DNA of 64,000 bases from Methanothrix soehngenii GP6 (GTDB lineage: Archaea; Halobacteriota; Methanosarcinia; Methanotrichales; Methanotrichaceae): contig NC_015416.1 in NCBI RefSeq assembly GCF_000204415.1, positions 2,790,001-2,854,000 on the forward strand. Reading direction: 5' to 3'. The stretch's first letter is position 1. Every line of letters starts with the position of its first letter. The position numbers and the translations under genes were made by a program. The notes under the pieces were generated by a model. The model was given only the letters and a program-made list of their open reading frames with translations. It did not search any database and was not told where the DNA came from. This document shows positions 1 through 8,902 of the stretch, piece after piece.

Positions 1-228
1 GCCCTGGTGCCCAGCGGAGAGAACCTGGAGCCTTTTATGCAGTTCTACCAGGAGAATGGCCTAAAGGCAGAGGAAAGGGAGATTCAGATATGGGTGACCA
101 ACATGGAGAAGGGCAGCATAGATCCCTTTGTGGGTTATACCATGGACCTGGACATCTACAATCAATTCGAAAATCCGCGCCTGGCGGAGATGGTGAGAAA
201 CAACTGGAGCCGGAGAAAGCAATTCTAA
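1..228 (+). CDS. 3' end of an unidentified gene
   Basis: An open frame runs in from the left edge and stops at 226-228, giving the last 75 residues. The tail is charged and aromatic and ends NNWSRRKQF. I see no recognisable motif, signal peptide or membrane segment. A GTG lies at position 7, but the frame is open upstream of it, so this is most likely the C-terminus of a longer protein. Function unknown. Confidence 0.5.
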   Translation, partial: ALVPSGENLEPFMQFYQENGLKAEEREIQIWVTNMEKGSIDPFVGYTMDLDIYNQFENPRLAEMVRNNWSRRKQF

Positions 229-363
229 TTCGATTAAATTGAATGACTGAATATTATTATAAACTGATCGATTCTGGTACTCGCTTCTAAAGCAAGTATT
301 AAATAGAATAAAGGCGCTAAATCTGCAAACAACAGATCAAAAGTTGATCGGGAGTGGGGTACA

Positions 364-2124
364 ATGAAGGGAATAGTAAGGCATTTTCTATTGGCAACAA
401 TGGCGGTGTTCTTGATCACTACGGGCATCTCCTTTGCTCTTGTAGGCGATGTGGATGAATCTGATCTTTACATGCAGTCGGACCAAGGCCTGTCAGGCAC
501 CGCCTCAGAGAATAGCGTTGGGCGATCGGCAAGCATAGAAGAAACTGGCCCGGTTGGAGCTTATATTCCTTATCAAGGGAGTTCATCAACCCAGGCGCCA
601 TACCAGAAAGGCTATGCTGAAGGATTTGCAGAGCTATCGGAGTCTTCATCCGTTCCTGTTACTTCATCGCAAGGATCGTTATATCAAGCGCCATGGATAA
701 GCGGGCCGGTCGAGGATCAGATGACAGCCGAATCGCTCGGATTATCTATCCCCAAGGCGGAGAGCTTTTCGCCTGATGAAAGCCTGAACTTCGTATCACA
801 TCCAATTCCCACGATGACTGCAGGTGAAGCATATGGTCAGGATGGTTCAGCTATGCTGGGCTTCGAGGCCGGCTCAGGGATCAGCAAGGCTACCAGCTCC
901 AAGGTGGGCTCGACCGGGTGGTACTATCCGGGCCTGGTCACATCTTCAAACCGGTTCTATGTTCAGACCGCTTCCGGTCTGGCAACAGTGGCTGGTTGCA
1001 GCTACAGAGGATATCTACCCCTGTGGGCAGAGATCAAGTCGAAGGGTTATTTCTTCGTATACGAATGGTATCCGAAGACGTCCACCCCACTGGTCAGATT
1101 GTGGGGCTGGTCAGTTCCGGGCTGTAAGAAGGGCTGGTTTACCGGCGATGTTCCCGGCTGGCATGTAATAAGCTACTACTGCGGTGCCTGGTCCAACTAT
1201 ATCTATATCTATGTCTATCCTTCAATGTACAGCTCAATCCCGTCTTCATCATCATCCGGCTATCTGGCAGGCGAAGGATCTGCCATTCAGCCCACGATAC
1301 CATCTGCAATGCAATCTACGATACCGTCTGCCATTTCGGCCACGATGCCATCTGCCCTGCCATCTGCCGGGCAGTCATCCGTCCAGCCATCCATGCAGCC
1401 CTCATTGCCTGCTGGAGCGCCAACACCGCCTGACATCTATTCCGAGAATATTGCCCTTCCCAATTACAGCTTGTATCGGCCGGCCACCGGTCAGACGGGA
1501 AGCATGAGCTACTATGATGGATCGGCTCCAAAGAGCACCATTCCCGCAGCGGCCGCGATGTATCCAGTACCGGGAAGCTATCCCCAAGGATTGGATGGAA
1601 AGACTCTTGCCACGCCCACCGCTGGTGGCAGCACATCTGCCCAGACCACAACCTCCTTCACCACATCTACTCTGATAACCGAAGGAGTCTACGGAAACTG
1701 TCCTTATGTGGACGATAGCGGCCGTTGCCAGGATGATATGATCTCAAAAGTCCCCGTGGGGCCGAGCAATTATGCCTCCCATAGCAGCAAAGCAGTATTT
1801 CCAAAGCCATCTAAATGCAGATGCAATGAGTATTATGTCCTGGATTGCAATGACGATATAGATACCGTCGCGGGCGTATATTGCGGTGACTGGCTCCCCC
1901 TCTGGTCCAAGATAAGCCGTCATGGAGAGTACTGGTCGTATGAATGGAAGATCTGCCATACTGGTGGCAAGGGGTGCAATCCCGAGGTCAAAAACTTTGG
2001 CTACAAGACGTCTGGCTGGTACCAGACCTGGTTTAAGGGAAGCGAGCCAGGCTGGCATATACTGAGCTACTACTGCAATGATTGGTCCAATTACATCTAC
2101 GTCTATGTCTGGCCGGCAAATTAG
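364..2124 (+). CDS. Secreted protein with duplicated PGWH/WSNYIY domain
   Basis: Predicted exported protein of 586 residues. The N-terminus (MKGIVRHFLLATMAVFLITT) is a signal peptide ending near ALVG. Two copies of a domain of about 100 residues occur, near residues 185-290 and 485-586. Each is rich in Trp, Tyr and Cys and contains LPLW...I, a YEW strand, GW(F/Y), then PGWH-x2-SYYC-x2-WSNYIY-x-YV-x-P. The linker of roughly 190 residues is low complexity (repeated PSA/IPSAM plus Ser/Thr/Pro), as in extracellular spacers. I do not recognise the domain family. By context it could be a cell-surface or sheath-associated protein, which is inference. It stands alone on this strand; an AT-rich stretch with TATA-like elements precedes it. 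Confidence 0.75.
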   Translation: MKGIVRHFLLATMAVFLITTGISFALVGDVDESDLYMQSDQGLSGTASENSVGRSASIEETGPVGAYIPYQGSSSTQAPYQKGYAEGFAELSESSSVPVTSSQGSLYQAPWISGPVEDQMTAESLGLSIPKAESFSPDESLNFVSHPIPTMTAGEAYGQDGSAMLGFEAGSGISKATSSKVGSTGWYYPGLVTSSNRFYVQTASGLATVAGCSYRGYLPLWAEIKSKGYFFVYEWYPKTSTPLVRLWGWSVPGCKKGWFTGDVPGWHVISYYCGAWSNYIYIYVYPSMYSSIPSSSSSGYLAGEGSAIQPTIPSAMQSTIPSAISATMPSALPSAGQSSVQPSMQPSLPAGAPTPPDIYSENIALPNYSLYRPATGQTGSMSYYDGSAPKSTIPAAAAMYPVPGSYPQGLDGKTLATPTAGGSTSAQTTTSFTTSTLITEGVYGNCPYVDDSGRCQDDMISKVPVGPSNYASHSSKAVFPKPSKCRCNEYYVLDCNDDIDTVAGVYCGDWLPLWSKISRHGEYWSYEWKICHTGGKGCNPEVKNFGYKTSGWYQTWFKGSEPGWHILSYYCNDWSNYIYVYVWPAN

Positions 2125-2210
2125 TCTTTCATTGCTCTATCGGGCTGGCCGGCAACCCTTTGCCAGGCCGGCTCGAAATGGCATTTGAATAAGGTGACTT
2201 CCTCCCTGGC

Positions 2211-2653
2211 CTAAATACCAGGGCTTCCTACTTCACTGACCGGCTGGTTATTTGCCGCATCTCTGTAGGCTCTTCCCCTCAGTCCGAGGGTGCGGATATT
2301 GATGCTGGCATTGAGATCCCTATCCATCTCTAGCCCACATTTAGGGCAAAGATGAACTCGGTCTGCCAGCGTTTTAGGGACCATTATGCCACATTGGGAG
2401 CACTTCTGAGAAGTACATCTCGCGTCTACCAGTTCTACTACTTTGCCAGCCTTCGCAGCTTTGCCTTGAGTGAACTGAATTAGTTTGCCCCATGCATGGT
2501 CTTGGATATGCTTTGCTAGATGATGGTTCTTGAGCATTCCATTGATGTTCAAGTTTTCAAATACGATTATGTCAGCAGAATCTACCAGTTTCCGGGATAC
2601 TTGGTGTAGGAATTCATCTCGAAGATTCTGAATTCTCTTACTGATCTTAGGGC
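2211..2653 (-). pseudogene. tnpB: tnpB C-terminal fragment
   Basis: This is the C-terminal part of a TnpB (OrfB) RNA-guided nuclease. It reads VFENLNINGM (the catalytic Glu region), then the zinc ribbon C-SQ-C-G...C-PK-C-G, then DRDLNASINI, which carries the last catalytic Asp. The segment is separated from the rest of tnpB by the ISAzo13-type element at 2654-3951. Across that insertion the protein resumes at ISKRIQNLRDEFLHQ, the helix expected after the KAKAKVAKL end of the upstream fragment. Confidence 0.85.
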
Positions 2654-3951
2654 TTGACGCTAAATAATATATTCAATTTCTCGCTATTTTGATGTAGTTA
2701 GACGTGGTTCTATTGAATAGTTCCACATGGGATATAATTCATGTACACTAATTTTCAATCGCGCCATATCCTCGTCCAATATCTTTATTCCCGTTTCATA
2801 ATCTCGGTCATCTAATCGAGCCTCTATCCTTAGCCCCTTCTTTGTCTTAGTTGATCCGATTAGCTTGATAATGGTTTCATAGCTGGATAAAGGCTTTCCT
2901 CGCCAATTCATGCTTATAAATGAGAACATGCAATGCTCGATCTTATTCCACTTGCTCGTCCCAGGTGGAAAATGACTAACCGTAATGGTTATTCCAATTT
3001 CATCAGCCAATTGCTGCAAAAAGAACTTCCATCCCCTGTTTCGGCTTCCGTTGCTCCCACCACCATCCGCGCAAATGAGCAAATTTTTGCATCCTGCATA
3101 GCGATATTTTCCAACTAAATTCCACCATTGTCTGATGCTCTCAACGGCAAATTCTGCGGTATTGTGGCTCTTTCCGATATTAACGACCCCTTCGTTTCTT
3201 TTAGGATCATAAACCCCATAAGGGATAGCGGCTCCAATCGCTTTGGATGGGAAATCATACACATTAACCAGTTCTGGTTGTCCTTTTTGCCTCCAAGTCC
3301 TGCCTGAATTCTTGTAGTTGCCGACGAGTTCCTTTTTCTTTGCATCTACAGAAATTACAGGATCACCTGCATCAATGAATTTGGCGGCTTGACTACTGAC
3401 ATAGCGGAATTGAGTATCTCTCTCTGGACCGGACTTACCTTCTAGGTTTTTTCGATTGGCTTGAAGCGAGTAGCCGCTTTCCTTCAATAGCCGTCTCACT
3501 GTATCATGACTTACTTTATGACCTCTCGATTGCAGTTCTTCGGCGATGGCATAGGTTGATTTATATGTCCATTTGAGAAGACTCATTGGGTCGCCTGCTG
3601 TACTCTCTTCCATTATTTTTTCTAGGTCGTTCAATAGGTTTGGCTCTCTATCTGCAACTCGTTTTCGACCACCACCCGGCTTGCGAAGCCTTTCGGGTGG
3701 CTTCAGATCTTCGTTGCTCTCAAGCTCTTGAATGCCCTTATTGATAGTAGTACGCGAAAATCCAGTTATGGCAGAGACTTTTGAGACACCGCCCCATCCA
3801 AGTTCAAGAGCCTTCGCAGCCGCAAAACGCCTTGCCTGGATCGGATCTGCACCTGACAAGGCTTTTAGGAATGGTTCATAGTCTACTTCGCTTTCCATAA
3901 TATATAAACGATGTTCTACAATATAAAGTTGTCTATTTTATTTTGCGTCAA
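2654..3951 (-). mobile_element. ISAzo13-type insertion sequence
   Basis: About 1.3 kb inserted in tnpB. The ends share an inverted motif: TTGACGC at 2654-2660 and GCGTCAA at 3945-3951, followed inward by similar A/T-rich sequence. One transposase gene fills the element. The exact ends and target duplication are uncertain; CTTAG occurs just outside both ends but not at the same distance. Confidence 0.7.
2684..3898 (-). CDS. ISAzo13-family transposase
   Basis: A DDE transposase of 404 residues. The N-terminal part (about 1-80) has a helix-turn-helix pattern (GVSKVSAITGFSRTTINKGI) and a basic GGGRKR linker. The catalytic domain shows ISVDAKKKE (first Asp), LLICADGGGSNGSRNRGWK (second Asp) and HFPPGTSKWNKIEH (Glu), the hallmarks of the ISAzo13 family. 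The frame is intact and of usual length, so the enzyme may be functional. It is transcribed in the same direction as the tnpB it interrupts. Confidence 0.85.
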   Translation of the reverse strand: MESEVDYEPFLKALSGADPIQARRFAAAKALELGWGGVSKVSAITGFSRTTINKGIQELESNEDLKPPERLRKPGGGRKRVADREPNLLNDLEKIMEESTAGDPMSLLKWTYKSTYAIAEELQSRGHKVSHDTVRRLLKESGYSLQANRKNLEGKSGPERDTQFRYVSSQAAKFIDAGDPVISVDAKKKELVGNYKNSGRTWRQKGQPELVNVYDFPSKAIGAAIPYGVYDPKRNEGVVNIGKSHNTAEFAVESIRQWWNLVGKYRYAGCKNLLICADGGGSNGSRNRGWKFFLQQLADEIGITITVSHFPPGTSKWNKIEHCMFSFISMNWRGKPLSSYETIIKLIGSTKTKKGLRIEARLDDRDYETGIKILDEDMARLKISVHELYPMWNYSIEPRLTTSK

Positions 3952-4669
3952 CAACTTAGCTACTTTTGCTTTAGCTTTCCGCCTGTTGGCCGAGCCCCTT
4001 TTCTTTCTGGAAAGAGATCGTTGGGCAGCAGCCAGCTTCTCTTCTAACTGGATGTAGTATCGAGGGTATTGGATCGACTTACCGGCAGACGTGGTTATTA
4101 GGCTCTTCAGGCCAACGTCTACCCCTATTGTGGTTGTTGGCTCAACGGCAGGGGCATCCTCGATTTCCGCCACTAAGACGGCGTACCAATGGCCCAGGAG
4201 ATCCTTCTTGATGGTGCAAGTCTTGATCTTTCCTTCGACTTCCCGATGCTTAAATATCCTGATGGTTCCGATCTTTGCAAAGAGTTAGCTTTGAGCCTTC
4301 CATCTTGTATCCTGTCTCGGAGTCTGGATATGTGAAGGACTTATACCAACCCCTGCCCTTGAATCTGGGATATCCTGGGTTTTCTCCGGCCTTGACTCGC
4401 CGGAAGAATGCTTTGAAGGACTTATCCAGCCTGCGAAGGACATCCTGAAGACAGTGGGCATATATCCCGAGGAAATTGCCGTTCTTTCGCTCGACAGTGA
4501 GCATAGCAGCCTGATCTTCGTATGATCTGCTAATGCCTTCAGTCTCATAGGCGTTCTTTCTGTCTGCTAATGCCGTATTATACAGGTGCCTGCAAGTTTC
4601 GAGAGTAAGGTCTAATTGGGCCTCTTGTAGCCTATTAGGGTACATCCTGAACTTGTAGGCGGTCTTCAT
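3952..4669 (-). pseudogene. tnpB: tnpB N-terminal and middle fragment, frameshifted
   Basis: tnpB starts at the ATG at 4669 (MKTAYKFRMYPN), overlapping the tnpA stop as ATGA. The N-terminal frame runs through the CRHLYNTALADR helix and the YPRFKGRGWYKSFTYP motif to about 4270, where one base is gained or lost. The normal frame continues as AKIGTIRIFKHREVEGKIKT, then GVDVGLKSLITTSAGK (first catalytic Asp), and ends at KAKAKVAKL, where the ISAzo13-type element begins. Non-functional as it stands. Confidence 0.85.
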
Positions 4670-5214
4670 CTGGATTTCTGCTCCTCGATATACTTCTTGA
4701 TGGTCTCTGCTGTCACGGTCCCAGCAGTGCCGACATAATACGAATTGGTCCACTTGATAGCGGTTTCGTTATACCAATAATTGTACATCCTGGCGCTGAT
4801 TCCTTTGAACCAATTGATTAGCAAAGACGGGGCATTTTGAGGAGGAGATGAGATGAAAAGATGGATGTGGTCCGGCATTATCTCCAGACTCAATATCTCT
4901 ACCCCCTTCTTCTCTGCTATGGTATGGAATATGTGGCTCTTCGCTGAATTATGTGGGTGAGTTAAGGCAGAGAATATGGCCTTTTGTTCCTCTGCGCCTC
5001 TGTGGTTGGGTCAGAGCATCGCGGTTCACCACAGAGGCGAAAAGATACAGAGAGTTTCCGATTCAATTTCACCCATGCAAAATAGCGAGGAGCCGAATAT
5101 GTCTTTGAGATGGTCTGCTACATCGCCAGTAAGTACAGGACGCTGGTATTTGGGTATCCATACCAAATGGTAATTTATATTATACTTACTATGCCTAGTA
5201 GACCGCACTTCCAT
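4666..5214 (-). pseudogene. tnpA: tnpA (IS200/IS605 Y1 transposase) split by a MITE
   Basis: The N-terminal half (5214-5103) starts MEVRSTRHSKYNINYHLVW and reaches DHLKDIF. After the 160-bp insert at 4935-5094 the frame resumes as HTIAEKKGVEILSLEIMP, then DHIHLF (the HUH metal site), and ends with AETIKKYIEEQ carrying the nucleophilic Tyr. Deleting the insert and one copy of GAATATGT restores an uninterrupted TnpA of about 130 residues. It would process single-stranded IS ends; here it is inactive. Confidence 0.88.
4935..5094. repeat. Palindromic MITE-like element, copy A
   Basis: A 160-bp non-coding element with imperfect terminal inverted repeats: GGCTCTTCGCTGAATTATG on the left against GGCTCCTCGCTATTTTGCAT on the right, read inward. 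It is flanked by a perfect 8-bp duplication, GAATATGT at 4927-4934 and 5095-5102. The centre holds a long hairpin with CCTCTGTGG and CCACAGAGG arms. GGCTCTTCGC ends with 8-bp duplications are typical of ISL3-family elements, so I read this as a non-autonomous ISL3 derivative. Other copies are at 12358, 18086 and 49527. Confidence 0.88.
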
Positions 5215-5260
5215 GACCGTTTATACGTGCGCATACTATAAATAGAGTACTTACGGGCTT

Positions 5261-5282
5261 ACTCCGGCCCGAAGACCGGAGT
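5261..5282. terminator. Hairpin between ADH synthase and the IS605 remnant
   Basis: A perfect 7-bp stem (ACTCCGG / CCGGAGT) with an 8-base loop lies 20 bases after the stop of the ADH synthase gene. It closely resembles the right-end hairpin of the tnpB element near 10872-10894. It may therefore be a leftover IS605 right end rather than a host terminator. No long T run follows it. Confidence 0.45.
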
Positions 5283-5302
5283 TTGCGCCCTGCTCGTTTC
5301 TA

Positions 5303-6106
5303 TCATTTCAGGATCTTTATGGCCTCATCAGCGTTCTTGCCTTTGTTTACTATGGCCGCTATGGCACGGGTCATCTTCACCGGATCTTTATGCTGGAAGA
5401 CGTTCCTGCCTATGGCCACCCCGCGCGCACCAGCCTGTAGCGCTCCTTCGATCATCTTCAAGAACTCCATGTCCGTCTCGGTCTTAGGACCGCCTGCTAT
5501 GACCACTGGCACTGGGCAGCCCTTGACCACCTTACGGAAGCTGTCAGGATCGCCAGTGTAGTTGGTCTTGATTATGTCCGCTCCCAGCTCCGCTCCCGCC
5601 CGGGCAGCGTGGGCTACCACTTCCACATCATTGGGATTGGCGATGTTCTTGCCCCGGGGGTACATCATGGCCACCAGCGGCATGCCCCAGAAGTCGCAGC
5701 GCTCGCTGACGCACCCCATGATGCTCAGCTGATCGGACTCGGTCTCAGAGCCGATATTGATATGAATGGATACAGCATCAGCGCCCATCTTTAGGCACTC
5801 TTCCACCAGGCAAACCTGGACTTTGTTGTTGGGGTCTGGACCTAAAGAGGTGGATGCGCTCATGTGCACGATCAGTCCCACATCCTGGCCATAGCCGCGA
5901 TGACCATGCCTGACCATTCCCTTCTGCTGCAGCACGGCATTGGCTCCGCCCTTGGCCACCTTGTTTACCATCTCCGGGAGGTCGGCCAGGCCCTGGATGG
6001 GGCCGACTGATATGCCATGGTCCAGTGGAATTATGACTGTGTTCCCGCTGTCTCTATCCATTATCCTCTCAATTCTGACTCTCTTGCCAATCTCACTCAA
6101 ATCCAA
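5303..6106 (-). CDS. aroA': 2-amino-3,7-dideoxy-D-threo-hept-6-ulosonate synthase
   Basis: A class I aldolase-type (beta/alpha)8 enzyme of 267 residues, cytosolic. In methanogens it makes the first intermediate of the archaeal 3-dehydroquinate route to aromatic amino acids, from 6-deoxy-5-ketofructose phosphate and aspartate semialdehyde. Family features are visible: [14 protein letters not shown] near the N-terminus, HRGYG, HINIGSE, and [10 protein letters not shown] with the Schiff-base Lys, followed by IAGGPK and a [13 protein letters not shown] phosphate-binding end. The start [16 protein letters not shown] is the usual one. The aroB' partner is not in the window. A TATA-like stretch (acatataacatatataag) lies just upstream at 6138-6157. 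Confidence 0.92.
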   Translation of the reverse strand: MDLSEIGKRVRIERIMDRDSGNTVIIPLDHGISVGPIQGLADLPEMVNKVAKGGANAVLQQKGMVRHGHRGYGQDVGLIVHMSASTSLGPDPNNKVQVCLVEECLKMGADAVSIHINIGSETESDQLSIMGCVSERCDFWGMPLVAMMYPRGKNIANPNDVEVVAHAARAGAELGADIIKTNYTGDPDSFRKVVKGCPVPVVIAGGPKTETDMEFLKMIEGALQAGARGVAIGRNVFQHKDPVKMTRAIAAIVNKGKNADEAIKILK

Positions 6107-6201
6107 TCACCTAATCATGCTAACATGTAGCATGCTAACATATAACATATATAAGGATTGCGATTGGACTAAAAAAAAGGGACTTTTGAGTCGAAGCCGA
6201 A

Positions 6202-6807
6202 TTATGCCAAATCTGAAGATATTGAATCGAAAATCTCTTTCGTTGTTTCCCAAGGAAGATCAGATCCAATTACACATACAACACTACCTTCACCATCTTT
6301 CTGATCAAGACACCATCCGAGTACGTAAAGGGGATCATTTGATTCGATCAATCCAAGTGCACTAAGGGGATCATCTGAATCGATCTCTATGGTCGCTAAA
6401 ACGCCATCATGGCCATCAACTTCATATTCCTTCATGGTCATTTCTCGGCTGCCGTGAATCATATCCGATTTCTGAATGCAATGCTCAATGCCTGTTGATT
6501 GATCCCTTTCTGAGATAGGTTCATCCATCGGCTCCGCGGTACTCATTTGATGGACTTCCAGTATAATTTGGCCTAATTTATCATCGATAATTATGTTTGC
6601 AGGTGTGATCTCATATTGAAATCGGATATCTTTTTCCTCATGATCCATTGAGATGACACTCTCCTTCTCTATCGTATATGAACCAATATTTTCCAGGTCC
6701 AATGAGATGGTGGCTGGACCCAATGCGATCGTCTCCCCCGACGCAATAGCTATTGCTGGTGTTGCGGCGATCAGGAATAGCATGACAAGCAAATTAACTA
6801 TCTTCAT
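6202..6807 (-). CDS. Exported protein of unknown function
   Basis: A protein of 201 residues with a clear signal peptide (MKIVNLLVMLFLIAATPAIAIA, cleavage probably after ASG). The mature part is acidic and beta-rich, with two Cys near residues 110 and 166 and a third near 178, and no transmembrane anchor. I do not recognise the family. It is transcribed away from the GyrI-like gene and lies upstream of the ADH synthase gene on the same strand, about 95 bases away. Confidence 0.65.
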   Translation of the reverse strand: MKIVNLLVMLFLIAATPAIAIASGETIALGPATISLDLENIGSYTIEKESVISMDHEEKDIRFQYEITPANIIIDDKLGQIILEVHQMSTAEPMDEPISERDQSTGIEHCIQKSDMIHGSREMTMKEYEVDGHDGVLATIEIDSDDPLSALGLIESNDPLYVLGWCLDQKDGEGSVVCVIGSDLPWETTKEIFDSISSDLA

Positions 6808-6933
6808 TTATGTGCCTAGTGTGAATTTTAATTAGATTCTGATTGTCAAATATTTATAGACATGGTACAGACTCTGAAAGAGAATGCTCCAAAGAGGACA
6901 GCTCGAAAGATATATCCGAAATAAAATCAGATA

Positions 6934-7386
6934 ATGATACGTGATAGCATGGCGGAAATTACCGTGATAGACGAGAAGCCTCAACTGGTTGCAGGTATGA
7001 GACGGAAGGGGCATTATAGGGAGATCGCAGAAATGCTTGCCTCTCTATTTGAATATGCCATGAGCTGCAAAGCCATAATTGTCGGGCATCCCCTTTTTTT
7101 ATATCACGAAAAGAGCGTTGAGGAGGCAAAGAGAGCAGATGAGGCAGGCAATGCCGACATAGAGGTCTGCGTTCCGATTTTAAAGAACATCCCGGAGAAT
7201 GATATGATCAGATGCTATGAGCTTGCTGGAGGAAAGATGGCCAAGACAGTTCACAAAGGACCTTACCAGGAATGCGAATCGACTTATATGGAGCTCTTTG
7301 ACTGGCTGCAAAAGAACAACCACAAGATCATCGGACCAATAAGAGAGGGCTATGTCAATGATCCTAGTACAGCCGGGCTTAAATGA
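6934..7386 (+). CDS. GyrI-like (AraC effector-binding-like) protein, C-terminus replaced by IS
   Basis: A small-molecule-binding SOUL/GyrI-like domain of about 150 residues: AEITVIDEKPQLVAGMRRKG at the start, a central DIEVCVPI strand, and MAKTVHKGPYQECESTYMEL followed by GPIREGYVNDP. The family normally continues for 10-20 residues after NDP (a tail resembling EELLTEIQAPI). Here the IS630-type element begins right after NDP at 7367, so the last residues (STAGLK) and the stop are element sequence. The start could be 6934 or the in-frame ATG at 6949. Probably a damaged gene; the effect on folding is unknown. Confidence 0.75.
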   Translation: MIRDSMAEITVIDEKPQLVAGMRRKGHYREIAEMLASLFEYAMSCKAIIVGHPLFLYHEKSVEEAKRADEAGNADIEVCVPILKNIPENDMIRCYELAGGKMAKTVHKGPYQECESTYMELFDWLQKNNHKIIGPIREGYVNDPSTAGLK

Positions 7387-7394
7387 GCCCAATT

Positions 7395-8129
7395 TTAGAT
7401 AGTAAGTGCCTTCCCTCGATATGTCCATTTGAATGGCTTTGCCATTGTCTTGTTGAAGTACTCGACAAACGCCAGAACCTTGGCGTTCAGATCATTGATA
7501 GAAGCAAAGCTGGCCCGCCTGAGCAGCTTCCTGACCAAAATACTAAACCATATTTCGACCTGGTTCATCCAAGAAGCGTGTATCGGCGTGTAGTGAAAGA
7601 CAATTGAGTGAGATGGATCGGCCAAGAATGATTCGCGAGTTTCGATTGACTTCAGAATACCATCTCTGCCTTTGATTCCTAAGTCGATGTCCAAGTCGGA
7701 TACATCTGCCACATACCTCACAAGAGACTCTGATTTATGGATATTTAGATTGTCGGCGACAAAGTGCCAGCGGGATGTGGATAAGGATCTTTCTACCACT
7801 TCCTTGATATGGGATACGAAGTCATCTTCATTGCGCGTATCGCCGCAAGAAATGGTGTCAACCTTTCCGTTGGCTACCGCAAAGCTCACGATGAATGATT
7901 GAGTTCCATGCCTGATGTATTCAAACTCCCTGCGTTCCACTTTTCCTGGTGCCATTGGCAATCCAGGGTGTTTGCGTTCGAGAGCTTGTACCCCAGTCAT
8001 TTCATCGATGCTCATTACGACTTCACCTTTTTGAGCCAAATTAATGGCTTGTTGATACAGTGAATTGATGTCGTCTACCTTTTCGTCGAATTGATCGTCC
8101 GGAGCAGGTGTTAGCCAGTAACGAATCAA
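7395..8129 (-). CDS. IS630 transposase, catalytic part (ORF B)
   Basis: The DDE domain: [12 protein letters not shown] with the first Asp, [11 protein letters not shown] with the second Asp, and [20 protein letters not shown] with the catalytic Glu. The ATG at 8129 is probably not the true start. A -1 shift on the run of eight A (minus strand, 8146-8153) joins ORF A directly to this frame through [14 protein letters not shown], the usual IS630 junction. Confidence 0.88.
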   Translation of the reverse strand: MIRYWLTPAPDDQFDEKVDDINSLYQQAINLAQKGEVVMSIDEMTGVQALERKHPGLPMAPGKVERREFEYIRHGTQSFIVSFAVANGKVDTISCGDTRNEDDFVSHIKEVVERSLSTSRWHFVADNLNIHKSESLVRYVADVSDLDIDLGIKGRDGILKSIETRESFLADPSHSIVFHYTPIHASWMNQVEIWFSILVRKLLRRASFASINDLNAKVLAFVEYFNKTMAKPFKWTYRGKALTI

Positions 8130-8605
8130 GTGCGGTTGGAGGTCATTTTTTTTAGAATCCTGGCAGAATGACGAGCTGAAATCGTATCTACAATGCCCCG
8201 CTTCATTACTTCTGCTGCAATCTCACGGCTTGTCCATTGGCTAATTGGACGTCCCGATTCTTCAGGTTTCTCACAAGCCAGCTGTTGGATCTGACAAATC
8301 TGGTTTGCAGTTAAACGAGGTGGTACTCCTGGTCTTGGCAGGTCATCCAAGCGTTCTTCAATACTCAGATCATCCAAAGAAATCGGCTGCAAGTCCAGCC
8401 ATCGTCGTCGCCATAATCGAGCAGTGTCCAAGGAAACCTCTAATTCATTAGCGATTTCACGATTGTTCTTACCCATCGCAGCCAGCAAAACAATCCGTGC
8501 TCGGATAACTTTTTGCTGCCCTGTAGTATACCGACGAACAAGCAATTCCAGCTCTTGGCGCTCGACGTCGTTCAAGTTGATTGCTGTTGGTTTCGGACCC
8601 GGCAT
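8126..8605 (-). CDS. IS630 transposase, DNA-binding part (ORF A)
   Basis: 159 residues carrying the helix-turn-helix domains that bind the element ends: [38 protein letters not shown] and a second HTH with [12 protein letters not shown]. It ends at [11 protein letters not shown] after the A8 run. Production of full-length transposase by -1 frameshifting on A8 is the likely mechanism and is known for IS630 elements. Confidence 0.88.
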   Translation of the reverse strand: MPGPKPTAINLNDVERQELELLVRRYTTGQQKVIRARIVLLAAMGKNNREIANELEVSLDTARLWRRRWLDLQPISLDDLSIEERLDDLPRPGVPPRLTANQICQIQQLACEKPEESGRPISQWTSREIAAEVMKRGIVDTISARHSARILKKMTSNRT

Positions 8606-8687
8606 TGATACTCCCCTGTTATAGAGTATCTGTCAATGATTATATATAAAACCTTATCGTTAGGTTCATCTCAGCCCGGCTGTACTA

Positions 8688-8893
8688 GGATCTTTGCTTT
8701 CAGAGAGAAAGACGAAGAAGTCAGCGTGACTCTTCTTAGATCGAGACAACGAATCAAGTTGGTTCTAGGCGACTATCAGCGAACCAGACTCAAGGATTCT
8801 AAACCGACAAGCACAACGCTTTGTAAGAAAGGATCTGAATACTATATCAACATCCAGGTTAAAAGCGAAGGTAGCGTGCCATATCTGCTGTAA
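8688..8893 (+). pseudogene. tnpB: tnpB fragment (second IS605-type remnant, 5' part)
   Basis: The frame reads REKDEEVSVTLLRSRQRIKL, then LVLGDYQR and KKGSEYYINIQVKSE, the beta-strand region that precedes the RuvC-like core in TnpB. The first 130 or so residues are missing. The left boundary coincides with the IS630-type insertion, and removing that element joins this frame to the GyrI-like gene (NDP-RIFAF), so the junction predates the IS630 insertion. The right boundary is the IS256-type element. Confidence 0.7.
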
Positions 8894-8902
8894 TTTCACA
8901 GT

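Larger units (their letters stand above)
2204..5214 (-). mobile_element. Degraded IS200/IS605-type element (tnpA-tnpB)
   Basis: On the minus strand a Y1 transposase gene (tnpA) is followed, with a 4-base overlap, by tnpB. The right end carries a hairpin (CCCTGG at 2204-2209 pairing with CCAGGG at 2218-2223) that contains the tnpB stop, as is usual for IS605 right ends. Three lesions kill it: a 160-bp palindromic element in tnpA, a frameshift in tnpB near 4270, and an ISAzo13-type element in the middle of tnpB. Confidence 0.85.
7367..8685 (-). mobile_element. IS630-family insertion sequence
   Basis: A 1319-bp element flanked by TA dinucleotides (7365-7366 and 8686-8687), the IS630 target duplication. 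Terminal inverted repeats of about 26 bp begin GTACAGCCGGGCT on both ends. The rebuilt target is the palindrome GATCC-TA-GGATC. Two overlapping frames encode the transposase. Confidence 0.9.

Noticed and set aside
823-1507. Several plus-strand frames overlapping the first surface protein gene
   Set aside because: They are frame shadows of its low-complexity region; none has a family motif.
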